64,000 nucleotides of DNA, taken from positions 372,001 through 436,000 of the forward strand of contig NZ_PZYY01000001.1 of assembly GCF_003047265.1 (NCBI RefSeq). The letters are read 5' to 3'. Every line of letters starts with the position of its first letter. The stretch's first letter is position 1. The position numbers and the translations under genes were made by a program. The DNA is from Nocardioides terrigena. GTDB taxonomy: Bacteria > Actinomycetota > Actinomycetes > Propionibacteriales > Nocardioidaceae. Below the pieces are notes generated by a model. That model had not been told where the DNA came from. It saw nothing but the letters and a program-made list of their open reading frames with translations, and did no database searches. Of this stretch, positions 16,601 through 24,141 are shown piece after piece.

Positions 16601-17503
16601 GTGTCCGACCAGAACGACTCCCCGGACCAGTACGACGCCGAGGCGTCCACCGACGAGACCCCCGAGGTCGCGTCGCAGGACGTCACTCCCGGCGACGACG
16701 CGGTGACCGACGAGTCCGTGCCGTCCGGCGTCCAGACCGTCGACGCGTCCCTCACCACCGAGGCGCTCACCGACGCGGAGACCCCCGCGCCCACCGACGA
16801 CGAGGTCGCCGACGGCGAGACCTCCGACGGCGAGACCTCCGACGACGAGGCCGCCGCCGACGAGACGCCCGACGAGAACGACCCGCTCGAGGCCTTCCGC
16901 CGCGAGCTGTGGGCCAAGCCCGGCGACTGGTTCGTCATCCACACCTACTCCGGCATGGAGAAGCGGGTCAAGCAGAACCTCGAGAACCGCATCATCTCCC
17001 TCAACATGGAGGACTACATCCACGAGATCGTGGTCCCCACCGAAGAGGTCGCCGAGATCAAGAACGGCCAGCGGAAGATGGTCACCCGCACCGTCCTGCC
17101 CGGCTACGTCCTGGTCCGCATGGACCTCACCGACGAGTCGTGGTCGGCCGTGCGCCACACGCCGTCGGTCACCGGCTTCGTCGGCCACAGCCACCAGCCC
17201 GTGCCGCTGAGCATGACCGAGGTCGAGGACATGCTCGCCCCGGCCGTCGTCGCGGTCGCCGAGGCCGAGGCTGCTGCCGCCGCCGGTGACAGGCCCGCCG
17301 CGGCCGCCGCGGCGAAGAAGCCCGTCGAGGTCGCCGACTTCGACGTGTCCGACTCGGTCATGGTGGTCGACGGTCCGTTCGCCACGCTGCACGCGACGAT
17401 CACCGAGATCAACGCCGAGTCCCAGAGGGTCAAGGCCCTCGTCGAGATCTTCGGCCGGGAGACCCCGGTCGAGCTGAGCTTCAGCCAGATCCAGAAGGTC
17501 TGA
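16601..17503 (+). CDS. nusG: Transcription termination/antitermination protein NusG
   Basis: 300 residues, longer than the roughly 180 of E. coli NusG because of an acidic, Asp/Glu/Thr-rich N-terminal tail of about 100 residues. The NGN domain follows (about 108-210; [55 protein letters not shown]). An Ala-rich linker leads to the KOW domain (about 246-300; [45 protein letters not shown]). It binds RNA polymerase. GTG at 16601 has GGAG 6 bases upstream; an earlier in-frame GTG (16586) is less likely. Confidence 0.95.
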   Translation: MSDQNDSPDQYDAEASTDETPEVASQDVTPGDDAVTDESVPSGVQTVDASLTTEALTDAETPAPTDDEVADGETSDGETSDDEAAADETPDENDPLEAFRRELWAKPGDWFVIHTYSGMEKRVKQNLENRIISLNMEDYIHEIVVPTEEVAEIKNGQRKMVTRTVLPGYVLVRMDLTDESWSAVRHTPSVTGFVGHSHQPVPLSMTEVEDMLAPAVVAVAEAEAAAAAGDRPAAAAAAKKPVEVADFDVSDSVMVVDGPFATLHATITEINAESQRVKALVEIFGRETPVELSFSQIQKV

Positions 17504-17620
17504 GGCTCACCAGCACCACCGCACGACCGCAACACCGCACGACCGCAACACCCAGGTGGCAGAGCGACGGCCCCGGCCTGACCTCGACAAGACCACGACG
17601 TACAACTCACAAGGATCGAA

Positions 17621-18049
17621 ATGCCTCCCAAGAAGAAGATCGCCGCACTGGTCAAGGTGCAGCTCCAGGCCGGTGCCGCGACCCCGGCCCCTCCGGTCGG
17701 TACCGCGCTCGGCCCGCACGGCGTCAACATCATGGACTTCTGCAAGGCCTACAACGCGCAGACCGAGTCGATGCGCGGCAACGTGATCCCCGTCGAGATC
17801 ACGATCTACGAGGACCGCTCGTTCGACTTCATCACCAAGACGCCTCCGGCCGCCGAGCTCATCAAGAAGGCCGCCGGCCTCAAGAAGGGCTCCGGCGTCC
17901 CGCACAAGGAGAAGGTCGGCAAGCTCAGCAAGGACCAGGTCCGCGAGATCGCGCAGACCAAGCTCCCCGACCTGAACGCCAACGACATCGACGCCGCGAT
18001 GAAGATCGTCGAGGGCACCGCCCGCTCCATGGGCATCACCACCGACTGA
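17621..18049 (+). CDS. rplK: 50S ribosomal protein L11
   Basis: 142 residues, full length. L11 forms the GTPase-associated centre with 23S rRNA. Diagnostic segments are [37 protein letters not shown] and the C-terminal rRNA-binding domain [42 protein letters not shown]. An AAGGA ribosome-binding site precedes the ATG. Upstream of rplA, as usual. Confidence 0.98.
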   Translation: MPPKKKIAALVKVQLQAGAATPAPPVGTALGPHGVNIMDFCKAYNAQTESMRGNVIPVEITIYEDRSFDFITKTPPAAELIKKAAGLKKGSGVPHKEKVGKLSKDQVREIAQTKLPDLNANDIDAAMKIVEGTARSMGITTD

Positions 18050-18163
18050 TCACCCCGGACGGCGCCGCACCCGTGGCGCCACCGACGGACATCCGGCTCA
18101 CGCCGACACCCCGTGGCAGGACCGCGCTGGTCCACTGACCACAACTGACGAAAAGAGACAGAC

Positions 18164-18883
18164 ATGCAGCGCAGCAAGACCTACCGCGCAGCGGCCGAGA
18201 CGATCGACCAGGACGAGCTCTACGCTCCGCTGGCCGCCATCAAGCTCGCCAAGGCCGGTTCCAAGAAGAAGTTCGACGAGACCCTCGACGTCGTCATGCG
18301 CCTGGGCGTCGACCCGCGCAAGGCCGACCAGATGGTCCGCGGCACCGTGCTCCTCCCGCACGGCACCGGCAAGACCGCCCGCGTCCTGGTGTTCGCCAAC
18401 GCCGACAAGGCCGAGGCCGCCCGTGAGGCCGGCGCCGACTTCGTCGGTGGCGACGAGCTCATCGAGAAGGTCAACGGTGGCTGGCTCGACTTCGACGCCG
18501 TCGTCGCGACGCCCGACATGATGGGCAAGGTCGGTCGCCTCGGCCGCGTCCTCGGCCCCCGCTCCCTGATGCCCAACCCGAAGACCGGCACGGTGACCCC
18601 CGACGTCGCCAAGGCCGTCTCGGACATCAAGGGCGGCAAGATCGAGTTCCGCGTCGACCGCCACGCCAACCTGCACTTCATCATCGGCAAGGCGTCCTTC
18701 TCCGAGGCCCAGCTGGCCGAGAACTACGCCGCTGCCCTCGAGGAGGTGCTGCGTCTCAAGCCGGCCAGCTCCAAGGGCCGCTACATCAAGAAGGTCACCG
18801 TCTCCACGACCATGGGCCCCGGTGTCCAGGTCGACCCCAACCGCACCAAGAACGTCGCGGCTGAGGACGAGGCCCAGGCCTGA
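18164..18883 (+). CDS. rplA: 50S ribosomal protein L1
   Basis: 239 residues. L1 builds the L1 stalk and in many bacteria represses its own operon. Signature parts are [26 protein letters not shown] and [22 protein letters not shown]. It follows rplK by 114 bases. A strong hairpin terminator sits 20 bases after the stop, separating it from rplJ-rplL, which lie over 2 kb downstream behind their own promoter. Confidence 0.98.
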   Translation: MQRSKTYRAAAETIDQDELYAPLAAIKLAKAGSKKKFDETLDVVMRLGVDPRKADQMVRGTVLLPHGTGKTARVLVFANADKAEAAREAGADFVGGDELIEKVNGGWLDFDAVVATPDMMGKVGRLGRVLGPRSLMPNPKTGTVTPDVAKAVSDIKGGKIEFRVDRHANLHFIIGKASFSEAQLAENYAAALEEVLRLKPASSKGRYIKKVTVSTTMGPGVQVDPNRTKNVAAEDEAQA

Positions 18884-18902
18884 CAGCCTGACCCGTTCCA
18901 CC

Positions 18903-18937
18903 GACGCCCCGGTCATCCGCGAGATGGCCGGGGCGTC
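18903..18937 (+). terminator. Hairpin terminator after rplA
   Basis: A 15-bp stem (one G-T wobble) with a 5-base loop CGCGA; arms begin GACGCCCCGG and end CCGGGGCGTC. It is followed by GTCGCGTCC, with no T-run. Confidence 0.75.
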
Positions 18938-19053
18938 GTCGCGTCCTGGTGGCGGGTGGGAGGATGGCTGCGCGTGCGGGTGTCGCCACGCCGGGTCAGT
19001 CACGGGGACGGCCGGGTGGACGCCCGGCACGACCACCGACGAAGGAGCCCGCC

Positions 19054-19929
19054 ATGGCCCGCCCCACCCTCTCCCGCCGCCTCGGCGCCGCCGCCCTGCT
19101 GACGACCCTCGCCCTCACCACCGCCGCGTGCGGCGACGACAGCGGCTCCGAGGCGTCCACCGGCACCGACACCAGCGAGTCGAGCGAGGAGCCGTCGGCG
19201 GAGGAGTCGAGCGAGTCCACCGAGTCCTCGGGTGACCTCGAGGAGCTCGAGCCCGCCGAGTTCTACCCCGCCGTGATGGGCGCGCTCCAGGAGGCCGAGA
19301 CCTTCGCCTTCTCGATCAGCACCAGCACCGACAGCGCCGGCGCGGGCGCCATGGACATGCAGGGCGTGATGCGGTACGACGACGGCGGCATCGACATGGA
19401 GGCCACCGGGAGCGGCCAGGGCGCGGACGGCCTCGAGATGATCATGCTCGACAAGGTCCTCTACCTGACCGGCGCTGGCATGGGCATGGACCTCGGCGAC
19501 AAGAAGTGGCTGAAGATCGACATGAGCGACCCCGACAGCATCTTCGGGATGCTCGGCAAGTCCACCGACCCGGCGCTGATGTTCAAGGCGATGGAGGAGC
19601 CGAAGGAGTTCGAGCTCCTCGGCACCGAGGAGGTCGACGGCGTCGAGACCAACCACTACCGCGTCGTCATGGACACCGCGGCCTACGCCGAGGCGATGGA
19701 GATCCCGGCCCAGATGTCGTCCGCGATGCCGAAGGACATCGCGGTGGAGATGTGGGTCGACGCCGACAACCTGCCGCGCAAGTTCCGCCAGGAGCTGGAG
19801 GTGCCTGCCATGGCCGGCGGCCAGGCCAGCTCCAGCACCACGGAGGGCACCTACTCCGACTACGGCACCGACGTGACCATCGAGGCGCCTCCCGCGTCCG
19901 AGGTCTCCGACGACCTGCCGGGCATGTGA
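19054..19929 (+). CDS. Putative secreted lipoprotein (LppX/LolA-like fold possible)
   Basis: 291 residues. Lipoprotein signal peptide with lipobox LTTAAC; the mature protein begins CGDDSGSEAS followed by a Ser/Glu-rich linker (about 40 residues). The folded part has short beta-strand-rich segments (MDMQGVMRYDDGGIDMEATG, GLEMIMLDKVLYLTGAG, LLGTEEVDGVETNHYRVVMD, WVDADNLPRKFRQELEV) that resemble actinobacterial LppX/LprG-like or LolA-type lipoproteins. Function is unknown; lipid binding is an inference. ATG 19054 has GAAGGAG 6 bases upstream; no downstream partner, and it converges on the ATPase gene 15 bases away. Confidence 0.75.
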   Translation: MARPTLSRRLGAAALLTTLALTTAACGDDSGSEASTGTDTSESSEEPSAEESSESTESSGDLEELEPAEFYPAVMGALQEAETFAFSISTSTDSAGAGAMDMQGVMRYDDGGIDMEATGSGQGADGLEMIMLDKVLYLTGAGMGMDLGDKKWLKIDMSDPDSIFGMLGKSTDPALMFKAMEEPKEFELLGTEEVDGVETNHYRVVMDTAAYAEAMEIPAQMSSAMPKDIAVEMWVDADNLPRKFRQELEVPAMAGGQASSSTTEGTYSDYGTDVTIEAPPASEVSDDLPGM

Positions 19930-19944
19930 GGGGCTGCGTACCCC

Positions 19945-20940
19945 CTACTCGGTGAAGATGCGGTCGTCGATCAGCTGCTCGGCGACCTCGCGCCCCTCGG
20001 GCTCGAAGCGACCCTGCTCGAAGCGCTTGCGGTACTCCAGGTCGACCCCGTCGCGGCCGAAGCGGTTCTTCTCGACGCTCAGCACCGCCCACTGGCGGAA
20101 GCGCTCGGCGTTGCCGAGGTCGTAGGTGAGGTGGTGCCGGGCGACCACGTCGAACTTGTTGCTCAGCACGAGGATGACGTCGGCCTCGTAGGCCAGGGCC
20201 GAGGAGCCGCGCAGGTGGTGGGTGCGCATCCGGGTCCCGGAGCGCAGGGCCTGCTTCTCGGCCGCGACGACGGCCAGGACCGGCGCCGAGATGTCGATCG
20301 CGAGGTCCTTGAGGCCCTCGACGATGGCCGTGCTCCGCTCGACCTCGTCGACCGGTCCGCCGGGGACCAGCACCTTCTGCAGGTAGTCCACCACGACCAG
20401 CGGCACCGTGCCGGTGGCCTCGTGGACCTCGTCGATGCGGGCCCGGATGGCGGCGAGGTCCGTGCGGCTGCCGGTCGAGCGGTGCACGAACAGCCGCTCG
20501 GCGTACGACCGCACCTCGGCCAGGGCGCGCAGGGCCCCTGGGACGCCGGCCAGCCGCTCCTCGATCGGGCCGGTGTCGGTGGCGTCGAACGCCTCGCGGA
20601 AGGCGGTCAGCCGGACCTGGTGCGAGTCGTCGCGCTCGCCGGCCTCCATGGCCATCAGCTTGAGGACCAGGTCCTCGGCGTCGTGCTCGTAGGAGAAATA
20701 GAGGACGGGGCGACCGCTGCGCGCGACCGTGCGGCACACCTGCACCGCGAAGGTCGTCTTGCCCAGTCCCTGGGCGCCGGCCAGCAGCACCAGCGAGCCC
20801 TGGCGCAGGCCACCGCCGATGACGGGGTCGAGGCCGTCGAAGCCGGTCGGCCACAACCGTTCCGAGGCGTGGCGACCGCCCCGCATCCGGTCCTCGGTGA
20901 GGGTCAGGGTCGCGCCGATGGTGGTGAGTTCGTCGTTCAC
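19945..20940 (-). CDS. DnaB/RecA-like ATPase of unknown role
   Basis: 331 residues resembling the C-terminal ATPase domain of DnaB helicase without an N-terminal primase-binding domain. Walker A is GAQGLGKT (55-62), Walker B is PLVVVDYLQKV (DnaB has LVVIDYLQ), and LRGSSALAYEADVILVLSNK matches the DnaB region that precedes the arginine-finger area. The start is uncertain: GTG 20940 is the first plausible codon, with no clear Shine-Dalgarno. It is the only minus-strand gene between rplA and rplJ. A helicase role is not established; it may be a standalone RecA-fold ATPase. Confidence 0.7.
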   Translation of the reverse strand: MNDELTTIGATLTLTEDRMRGGRHASERLWPTGFDGLDPVIGGGLRQGSLVLLAGAQGLGKTTFAVQVCRTVARSGRPVLYFSYEHDAEDLVLKLMAMEAGERDDSHQVRLTAFREAFDATDTGPIEERLAGVPGALRALAEVRSYAERLFVHRSTGSRTDLAAIRARIDEVHEATGTVPLVVVDYLQKVLVPGGPVDEVERSTAIVEGLKDLAIDISAPVLAVVAAEKQALRSGTRMRTHHLRGSSALAYEADVILVLSNKFDVVARHHLTYDLGNAERFRQWAVLSVEKNRFGRDGVDLEYRKRFEQGRFEPEGREVAEQLIDDRIFTE

Positions 20941-20987
20941 CCGATCATGGAACCAACTCGACGGCTCTCGCGTGGGCGATCGGCGAT

Positions 20988-21016
20988 TTGTCCGGTCGGT
21001 CCCGCCGCCGTAGTGT
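20988..21016 (+). promoter_or_regulatory. rplJ-rplL promoter
   Basis: TTGTCC-N17-TAGTGT, a good sigma-70-type match with ideal spacing, about 180 bases before rplJ. It makes rplJL independent of rplKA. The predicted transcript start is near 21023. Confidence 0.65.
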
Positions 21017-21022
21017 GACCCA

Positions 21023-21199
21023 CTGAAACCAGAGACCGCCGGTTGTCGACGGGCATCAGCCCCGAGATCGAAGGTTCCGCAACAGCGGACGGCCAGCGCA
21101 GGTGCAGAGCAAGTCCCCCGTGGATCACGCCCTGAGCCTGTGCTCGGGGCGTTCGTCATGTGTGGGCCGGACCCGGGGTCTACGTCCGGAAGGAGACCC
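21023..21199 (+). promoter_or_regulatory. L10-type ribosomal leader before rplJ
   Basis: A 177-base untranslated leader with several stems, in the position where L10 (or the L10-L12 complex) represses its own translation in many bacteria. A 10-bp hairpin CGCCCTGAGC-CTGT-GCTCGGGGCG lies at 21128-21151, and a second stem CCGGAC/GTCCGG (21167-21172 with 21184-21189) ends right before the AAGGAG ribosome-binding site. Assignment to the known L10-leader family is by position and structure, not by a covariance search. Confidence 0.55.
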
Positions 21200-21868
21200 A
21201 TGGCGCGGCCAGAGAAGACTGCTGCCGTTGCGGAGATCGTTGAGTCGTTCAACGAGTCCGCCGGCGCTGTGCTGACCGAGTACCGCGGTCTCACCGTGAA
21301 GCAGCTGCAGGACCTGCGGCGCTCCCTCGGCGAGAACGCCAACTACGCCGTGGTCAAGAACACGCTTGCCAAGATTGCCGCCACCGAGGTGGGAATCGAA
21401 GGCTTCGACGACCTGTTGACCGGCCCCACTGCCATCGCCTTCATCAATGGAGACGTGGTCGAGGCCGCCAAGGGTCTGCGTGACTTTGCCAAGGCAAACC
21501 CCGCTCTTGTCATCAAGGGCGGTGTCCTGGACGGCAAGTCCCTCGACGCTGCCGAGGTCGCCAAGCTGGCTGACCTCGAGTCGCGTGAGGTGCTGCTGGG
21601 CAAGCTCGCGGGCGGAATGCTCGCGTCGCTCTCCCAGGCCGTCTACCTCCTCAACGCCCCGCTCGCCCAGGCTGCCCGGCTCGCCGGCGCCCTGGAGGCG
21701 AAGGCGCAGGAGGACCCCTCGATCCTCGCAGGTGGTGCCGGTACGCCGGCCGCTGCCGAGGACGCTCCGGTTGCCGACGAGGCCGCCCCTGCCGAGGAGA
21801 CCGAGGCGCCTGCCGCCGAGGCCACCGACGCCGAGGCTGCTGAGGCCACCGAGTCCACCGACGCCTGA
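21200..21868 (+). CDS. rplJ: 50S ribosomal protein L10
   Basis: 222 residues, longer than typical (about 165-175) because of an acidic Ala/Glu/Thr tail of about 45 residues after residue 178. The L10 core is clear: [43 protein letters not shown] and [13 protein letters not shown]. It anchors the L7/L12 stalk. ATG 21200 is preceded by GGAAGGAG. An in-frame upstream extension lies in the leader and is rejected. Confidence 0.97.
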   Translation: MARPEKTAAVAEIVESFNESAGAVLTEYRGLTVKQLQDLRRSLGENANYAVVKNTLAKIAATEVGIEGFDDLLTGPTAIAFINGDVVEAAKGLRDFAKANPALVIKGGVLDGKSLDAAEVAKLADLESREVLLGKLAGGMLASLSQAVYLLNAPLAQAARLAGALEAKAQEDPSILAGGAGTPAAAEDAPVADEAAPAEETEAPAAEATDAEAAEATESTDA

Positions 21869-21968
21869 TCGGTACGGCGCAAGCCGGGTCGCAAGGCCGA
21901 CGTACACCACCTGAAACCCACGGACCGAGGGAGACCTCCCCGGTCCAAGAACGGAAGGAAACGCCATC

Positions 21969-22361
21969 ATGGCGAAGCTCACCACCGACGAGCTGCTCGA
22001 CGCGTTCAAGGAGATGACCCTCATTGAGCTGAGCGAGTTCGTGAAGCAGTTCGAGGAGACCTTCGGCGTCACCGCCGCCGCTCCGGTCGCCGTTGCCGCT
22101 GCCCCGGGTGCCGCTGCCGGCGGCGCCGCCGCCGACGACGCTGCCGAGCAGGACGAGTTCGACGTCATCCTCGAGGCTGCCGGCGACAAGAAGATCAACG
22201 TCATCAAGGAGGTGCGCGCCCTGACCTCCCTCGGACTGAAGGAGGCCAAGGACCTCGTGGAGGGTGCTCCCAAGCCCGTCCTCGAGAAGGCCACCAAGGA
22301 CGCCGCTGAGAAGGCGAAGGAGGCCCTCGAGGCCGCCGGCGCCAAGGTCACCGTCAAGTGA
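21969..22361 (+). CDS. rplL: 50S ribosomal protein L7/L12
   Basis: 130 residues. N-terminal dimerisation domain [26 protein letters not shown], an Ala/Gly-rich hinge, and the factor-binding C-terminal domain [49 protein letters not shown] ribosome-binding site precedes the ATG. It is 100 bases after rplJ. Unlike E. coli, rpoB does not follow; two hairpin terminators end the transcript. Confidence 0.98.
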   Translation: MAKLTTDELLDAFKEMTLIELSEFVKQFEETFGVTAAAPVAVAAAPGAAAGGAAADDAAEQDEFDVILEAAGDKKINVIKEVRALTSLGLKEAKDLVEGAPKPVLEKATKDAAEKAKEALEAAGAKVTVK

Positions 22362-22367
22362 CCCGTC

Positions 22368-22390
22368 GGGTGCCGGTCCGACCGGCACCC
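22368..22390 (+). terminator. First hairpin after rplL
   Basis: GGGTGCCGGT-CCG-ACCGGCACCC, a perfect 10-bp stem with 3-base loop beginning 7 bases after the rplL stop. Confidence 0.7.
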
Positions 22391-22419
22391 ACCTGCGGTC
22401 ACTGATCGCATCCGTCCCC

Positions 22420-22447
22420 AGGGCGGTCACCTCCGGGTGGCCGCCCT
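22420..22447 (+). terminator. Second hairpin after rplL
   Basis: AGGGCGGTCACC-TCCG-GGTGGCCGCCCT, a 12-bp stem with one G-T wobble, followed by GAGGCATTT. Tandem with the previous hairpin, it should fully insulate the downstream C1 gene. Confidence 0.7.
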
Positions 22448-22498
22448 GAGGCATTTCCCGGGCGTCGCGGACCCCTGTACCGGGCCGGGGGGAGCGGC

Positions 22499-22504
22499 TA
22501 GAGT
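22499..22504 (+). promoter_or_regulatory. -10 element of the MTHFR-family gene
   Basis: TAGAGT with a weak -35 candidate TGTACC (22476-22481, 17-base spacing). The predicted start near 22511 lies just before the two palindromes at 22515 and 22535. Confidence 0.4.
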
Positions 22505-22514
22505 GAGCGACGTC

Positions 22515-22526
22515 TGATGCGCATCA
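22515..22526. promoter_or_regulatory. 12-base palindrome in the MTHFR-family leader
   Basis: TGATGCGCATCA is a perfect palindrome just after the predicted transcript start, 8 bases before the IclR-type box. It may be a second operator. Confidence 0.35.
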
Positions 22527-22534
22527 CGAAATGA

Positions 22535-22551
22535 GTTGCCTCATGCGCAAC
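22535..22551. promoter_or_regulatory. IclR-type box (GTTGCC-N5-CGCAAC)
   Basis: One mismatch from the GTTGCG-N5-CGCAAC palindrome found exactly at 33725, 41318 and 43189. It places this C1 gene under the same regulator as the betaine genes (inference). Confidence 0.5.
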
Positions 22552-22569
22552 AAGCGAACCGCCGAGACG

Positions 22570-23388
22570 ATGACCCGGCTGCTCCGCCACGCACGCTACG
22601 AGGTGCTGCCCACGGCCTCGACCGAGGACAAGGTGCTCGCGCACGTCCCCAGGGAGGTGGCCGTCACCGTCACCGCGTCGCCGGGCAAGGGGCTGGAGGC
22701 CACGCTCGACCTCGCCGAACGGCTGGCGGGCCACGGGTACGCCGTGGTCCCGCACCTCGCCGCCCGGATGGTCGCCGGCCGCTCGGAGCTCGAGGAGATC
22801 GTCGACCGGCTCACCGGCAAGGGGATCTCGCGGATCTTCGTGCCGGGCGGTGACGCCGAGCCGGCGGGCGACTACCTCGACGCGCTGGCGCTGCTCGAGG
22901 ACCTGGCGCTCCTCGGGCGACCGTTCTCCCACGTCGGGATCACCGGCTACCCGGAGTCGCACCCGTCCATCCACGACGACCTCACCGTGCAGTCGATGTG
23001 GGACAAGCGACGGCACGCGACGCACATCGTCAGCAACCTCACCTTCGACGCGTCGGTGGTGCGCGACTGGCTGCACCGGCTCCGGGCCCGCGGGGTCGAG
23101 ATGCCGCTGCTGCTGGGTGTCCCGGGGCCCGTCGAGCGCACCAAGCTGCTCACCATGGCGACCAGGATCGGGGTGGGTGAGTCGACCAAGTTCCTCGCCA
23201 AGAACAAGGGGCTCTTCGCCCGGCTCGCCGCACCGGGTGGCTTCACCGGCGAGACGTTCCTGGAGAAGTGCGCCCCGGCCCTCGGCGAGCCCGGCGCGCT
23301 GGTCGAGGGCCTGCACGTCTTCACGTTCAACCAGATCGCCGAGACCGAGGCCTGGCGGGTCGAGCTGCTCGACAGCCTCGCCCGCTGA
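22570..23388 (+). CDS. Methylenetetrahydrofolate reductase family protein
   Basis: 272 residues with a TIM-barrel fold of the MTHFR family; VVPHLAARMV, ISRIFVPGGDAEPAGDYLDAL, VGITGYPESHP and HVFTFNQIAETEAWR are recognisable. MTHFR interconverts methyl-THF and methylene-THF. With a methyl-THF-producing demethylase nearby, oxidative use (methyl-THF to methylene-THF) is the likely direction; this is inference. Three in-frame ATGs are possible (22531, 22543, 22570), none with a strong ribosome-binding site. The last is chosen because it leaves the operator box in the leader and still covers the whole conserved domain. It converges on the corrinoid operon across a very long hairpin. Confidence 0.82.
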   Translation: MTRLLRHARYEVLPTASTEDKVLAHVPREVAVTVTASPGKGLEATLDLAERLAGHGYAVVPHLAARMVAGRSELEEIVDRLTGKGISRIFVPGGDAEPAGDYLDALALLEDLALLGRPFSHVGITGYPESHPSIHDDLTVQSMWDKRRHATHIVSNLTFDASVVRDWLHRLRARGVEMPLLLGVPGPVERTKLLTMATRIGVGESTKFLAKNKGLFARLAAPGGFTGETFLEKCAPALGEPGALVEGLHVFTFNQIAETEAWRVELLDSLAR

Positions 23389-23404
23389 TCCCGCCCCCTC
23401 GCCG

Positions 23405-23469
23405 GGGTAGTCCGTGACGAACGGACCCCGGAATCGCGGGACCAGCGGTCCGTCCGTCACGGACTACCC
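23405..23469. terminator. Long bidirectional hairpin between MTHFR-family gene and DUF1638 gene
   Basis: Two 23-base arms (23405-23427 and 23447-23469, starting GGGTAGTCCGTGACG) pair with only one mismatch across a 19-base spacer. The right arm covers the stop codon of the DUF1638 gene. It ends both converging transcripts. Confidence 0.75.
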
Positions 23470-24141
23470 AGGGAGGAGGGCGGCGAGCGCGTGCTCGAGC
23501 CCGTGGTCGCCGGTCTCGACCACGGTGAGGGGCAGGCCGATGCTCGCCGCGGCCTGGGCGGCCAGCCCGCGCAGCTCGTCGTCGGGGTCCTGGGCCAGCC
23601 ACACCATCCGCGTGTAGTGGCCGAAGTAGGTGTCCCGCAGCTCCGGGTAGCGGTCGAGGCCGAGCTCCTGGAGCACGGTCCGGGCGAAGGACTTGGCGAG
23701 GAAGTCGGTCAGCAGGTAGGTGCCGGGCTGCTCGTCGAAGAAGCGCTCGAGCCGGGACGCGCCGGCGTACACGTCGTAGCAGTGCAGCCCCGGCAGCCGG
23801 GCCAGGCCCAGGTCGCGGCAGACCTCGTCGAGCGCGCCGTAGGTCCCGCAGTCGGCGTACCCGATCACCACCCGTGCGTACGACGGCGCGAGGCGCTGCG
23901 CGAGGGTCCGGACCTCGTCGGCGATCCGCTCCGGGTGGTTGTGCAGCAACGGGGGCAGCGGGTGCACGTCGACCGGCCACCCGCGGCGGGCCACCACGGC
24001 GGCGGCCGGCTGGGCGAGCGCGCCACAGGCGACCAGCGCGACCCGGTCGACCTGGTCGACCTGGTCGGCGGGCTCAGGAGTGGAACGCGAGCTGCTCGAC
24101 GAAGGCGTCGTTGAAGTCGGGACGGTCGGAGAGCTCGACAT
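23464..24141 (-). CDS. DUF1638 domain-containing protein
   Basis: 225 residues. After a Ser/Thr-rich N-terminus (about 35 residues) the DUF1638 pattern appears: VALVACGAL, HPLPPLLHNHPERIADEV, IGYADCGTYGALDEVC, GTYLLTDFLAKSF and YFGHYTRMVWLAQD. DUF1638 genes occur beside corrinoid methyltransferases in methanogens and in bacterial methylamine/betaine clusters; their biochemical role is unknown, perhaps in cofactor or activator handling. The ATG overlaps the upstream activator gene by 68 bases, but an excellent ribosome-binding site (GGAGGAGGTGA) and the lack of any later start codon support it. Confidence 0.88.
   Translation of the reverse strand: MSSSPTVPTSTTPSSSSSRSTPEPADQVDQVDRVALVACGALAQPAAAVVARRGWPVDVHPLPPLLHNHPERIADEVRTLAQRLAPSYARVVIGYADCGTYGALDEVCRDLGLARLPGLHCYDVYAGASRLERFFDEQPGTYLLTDFLAKSFARTVLQELGLDRYPELRDTYFGHYTRMVWLAQDPDDELRGLAAQAAASIGLPLTVVETGDHGLEHALAALLPG

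Noticed and set aside
16009..16944. Upstream extension of the adenosine deaminase frame to 16944
   Set aside because: It would run through tRNA-Trp, secE and the start of nusG on the opposite strand; the deaminase domain begins at 16008.
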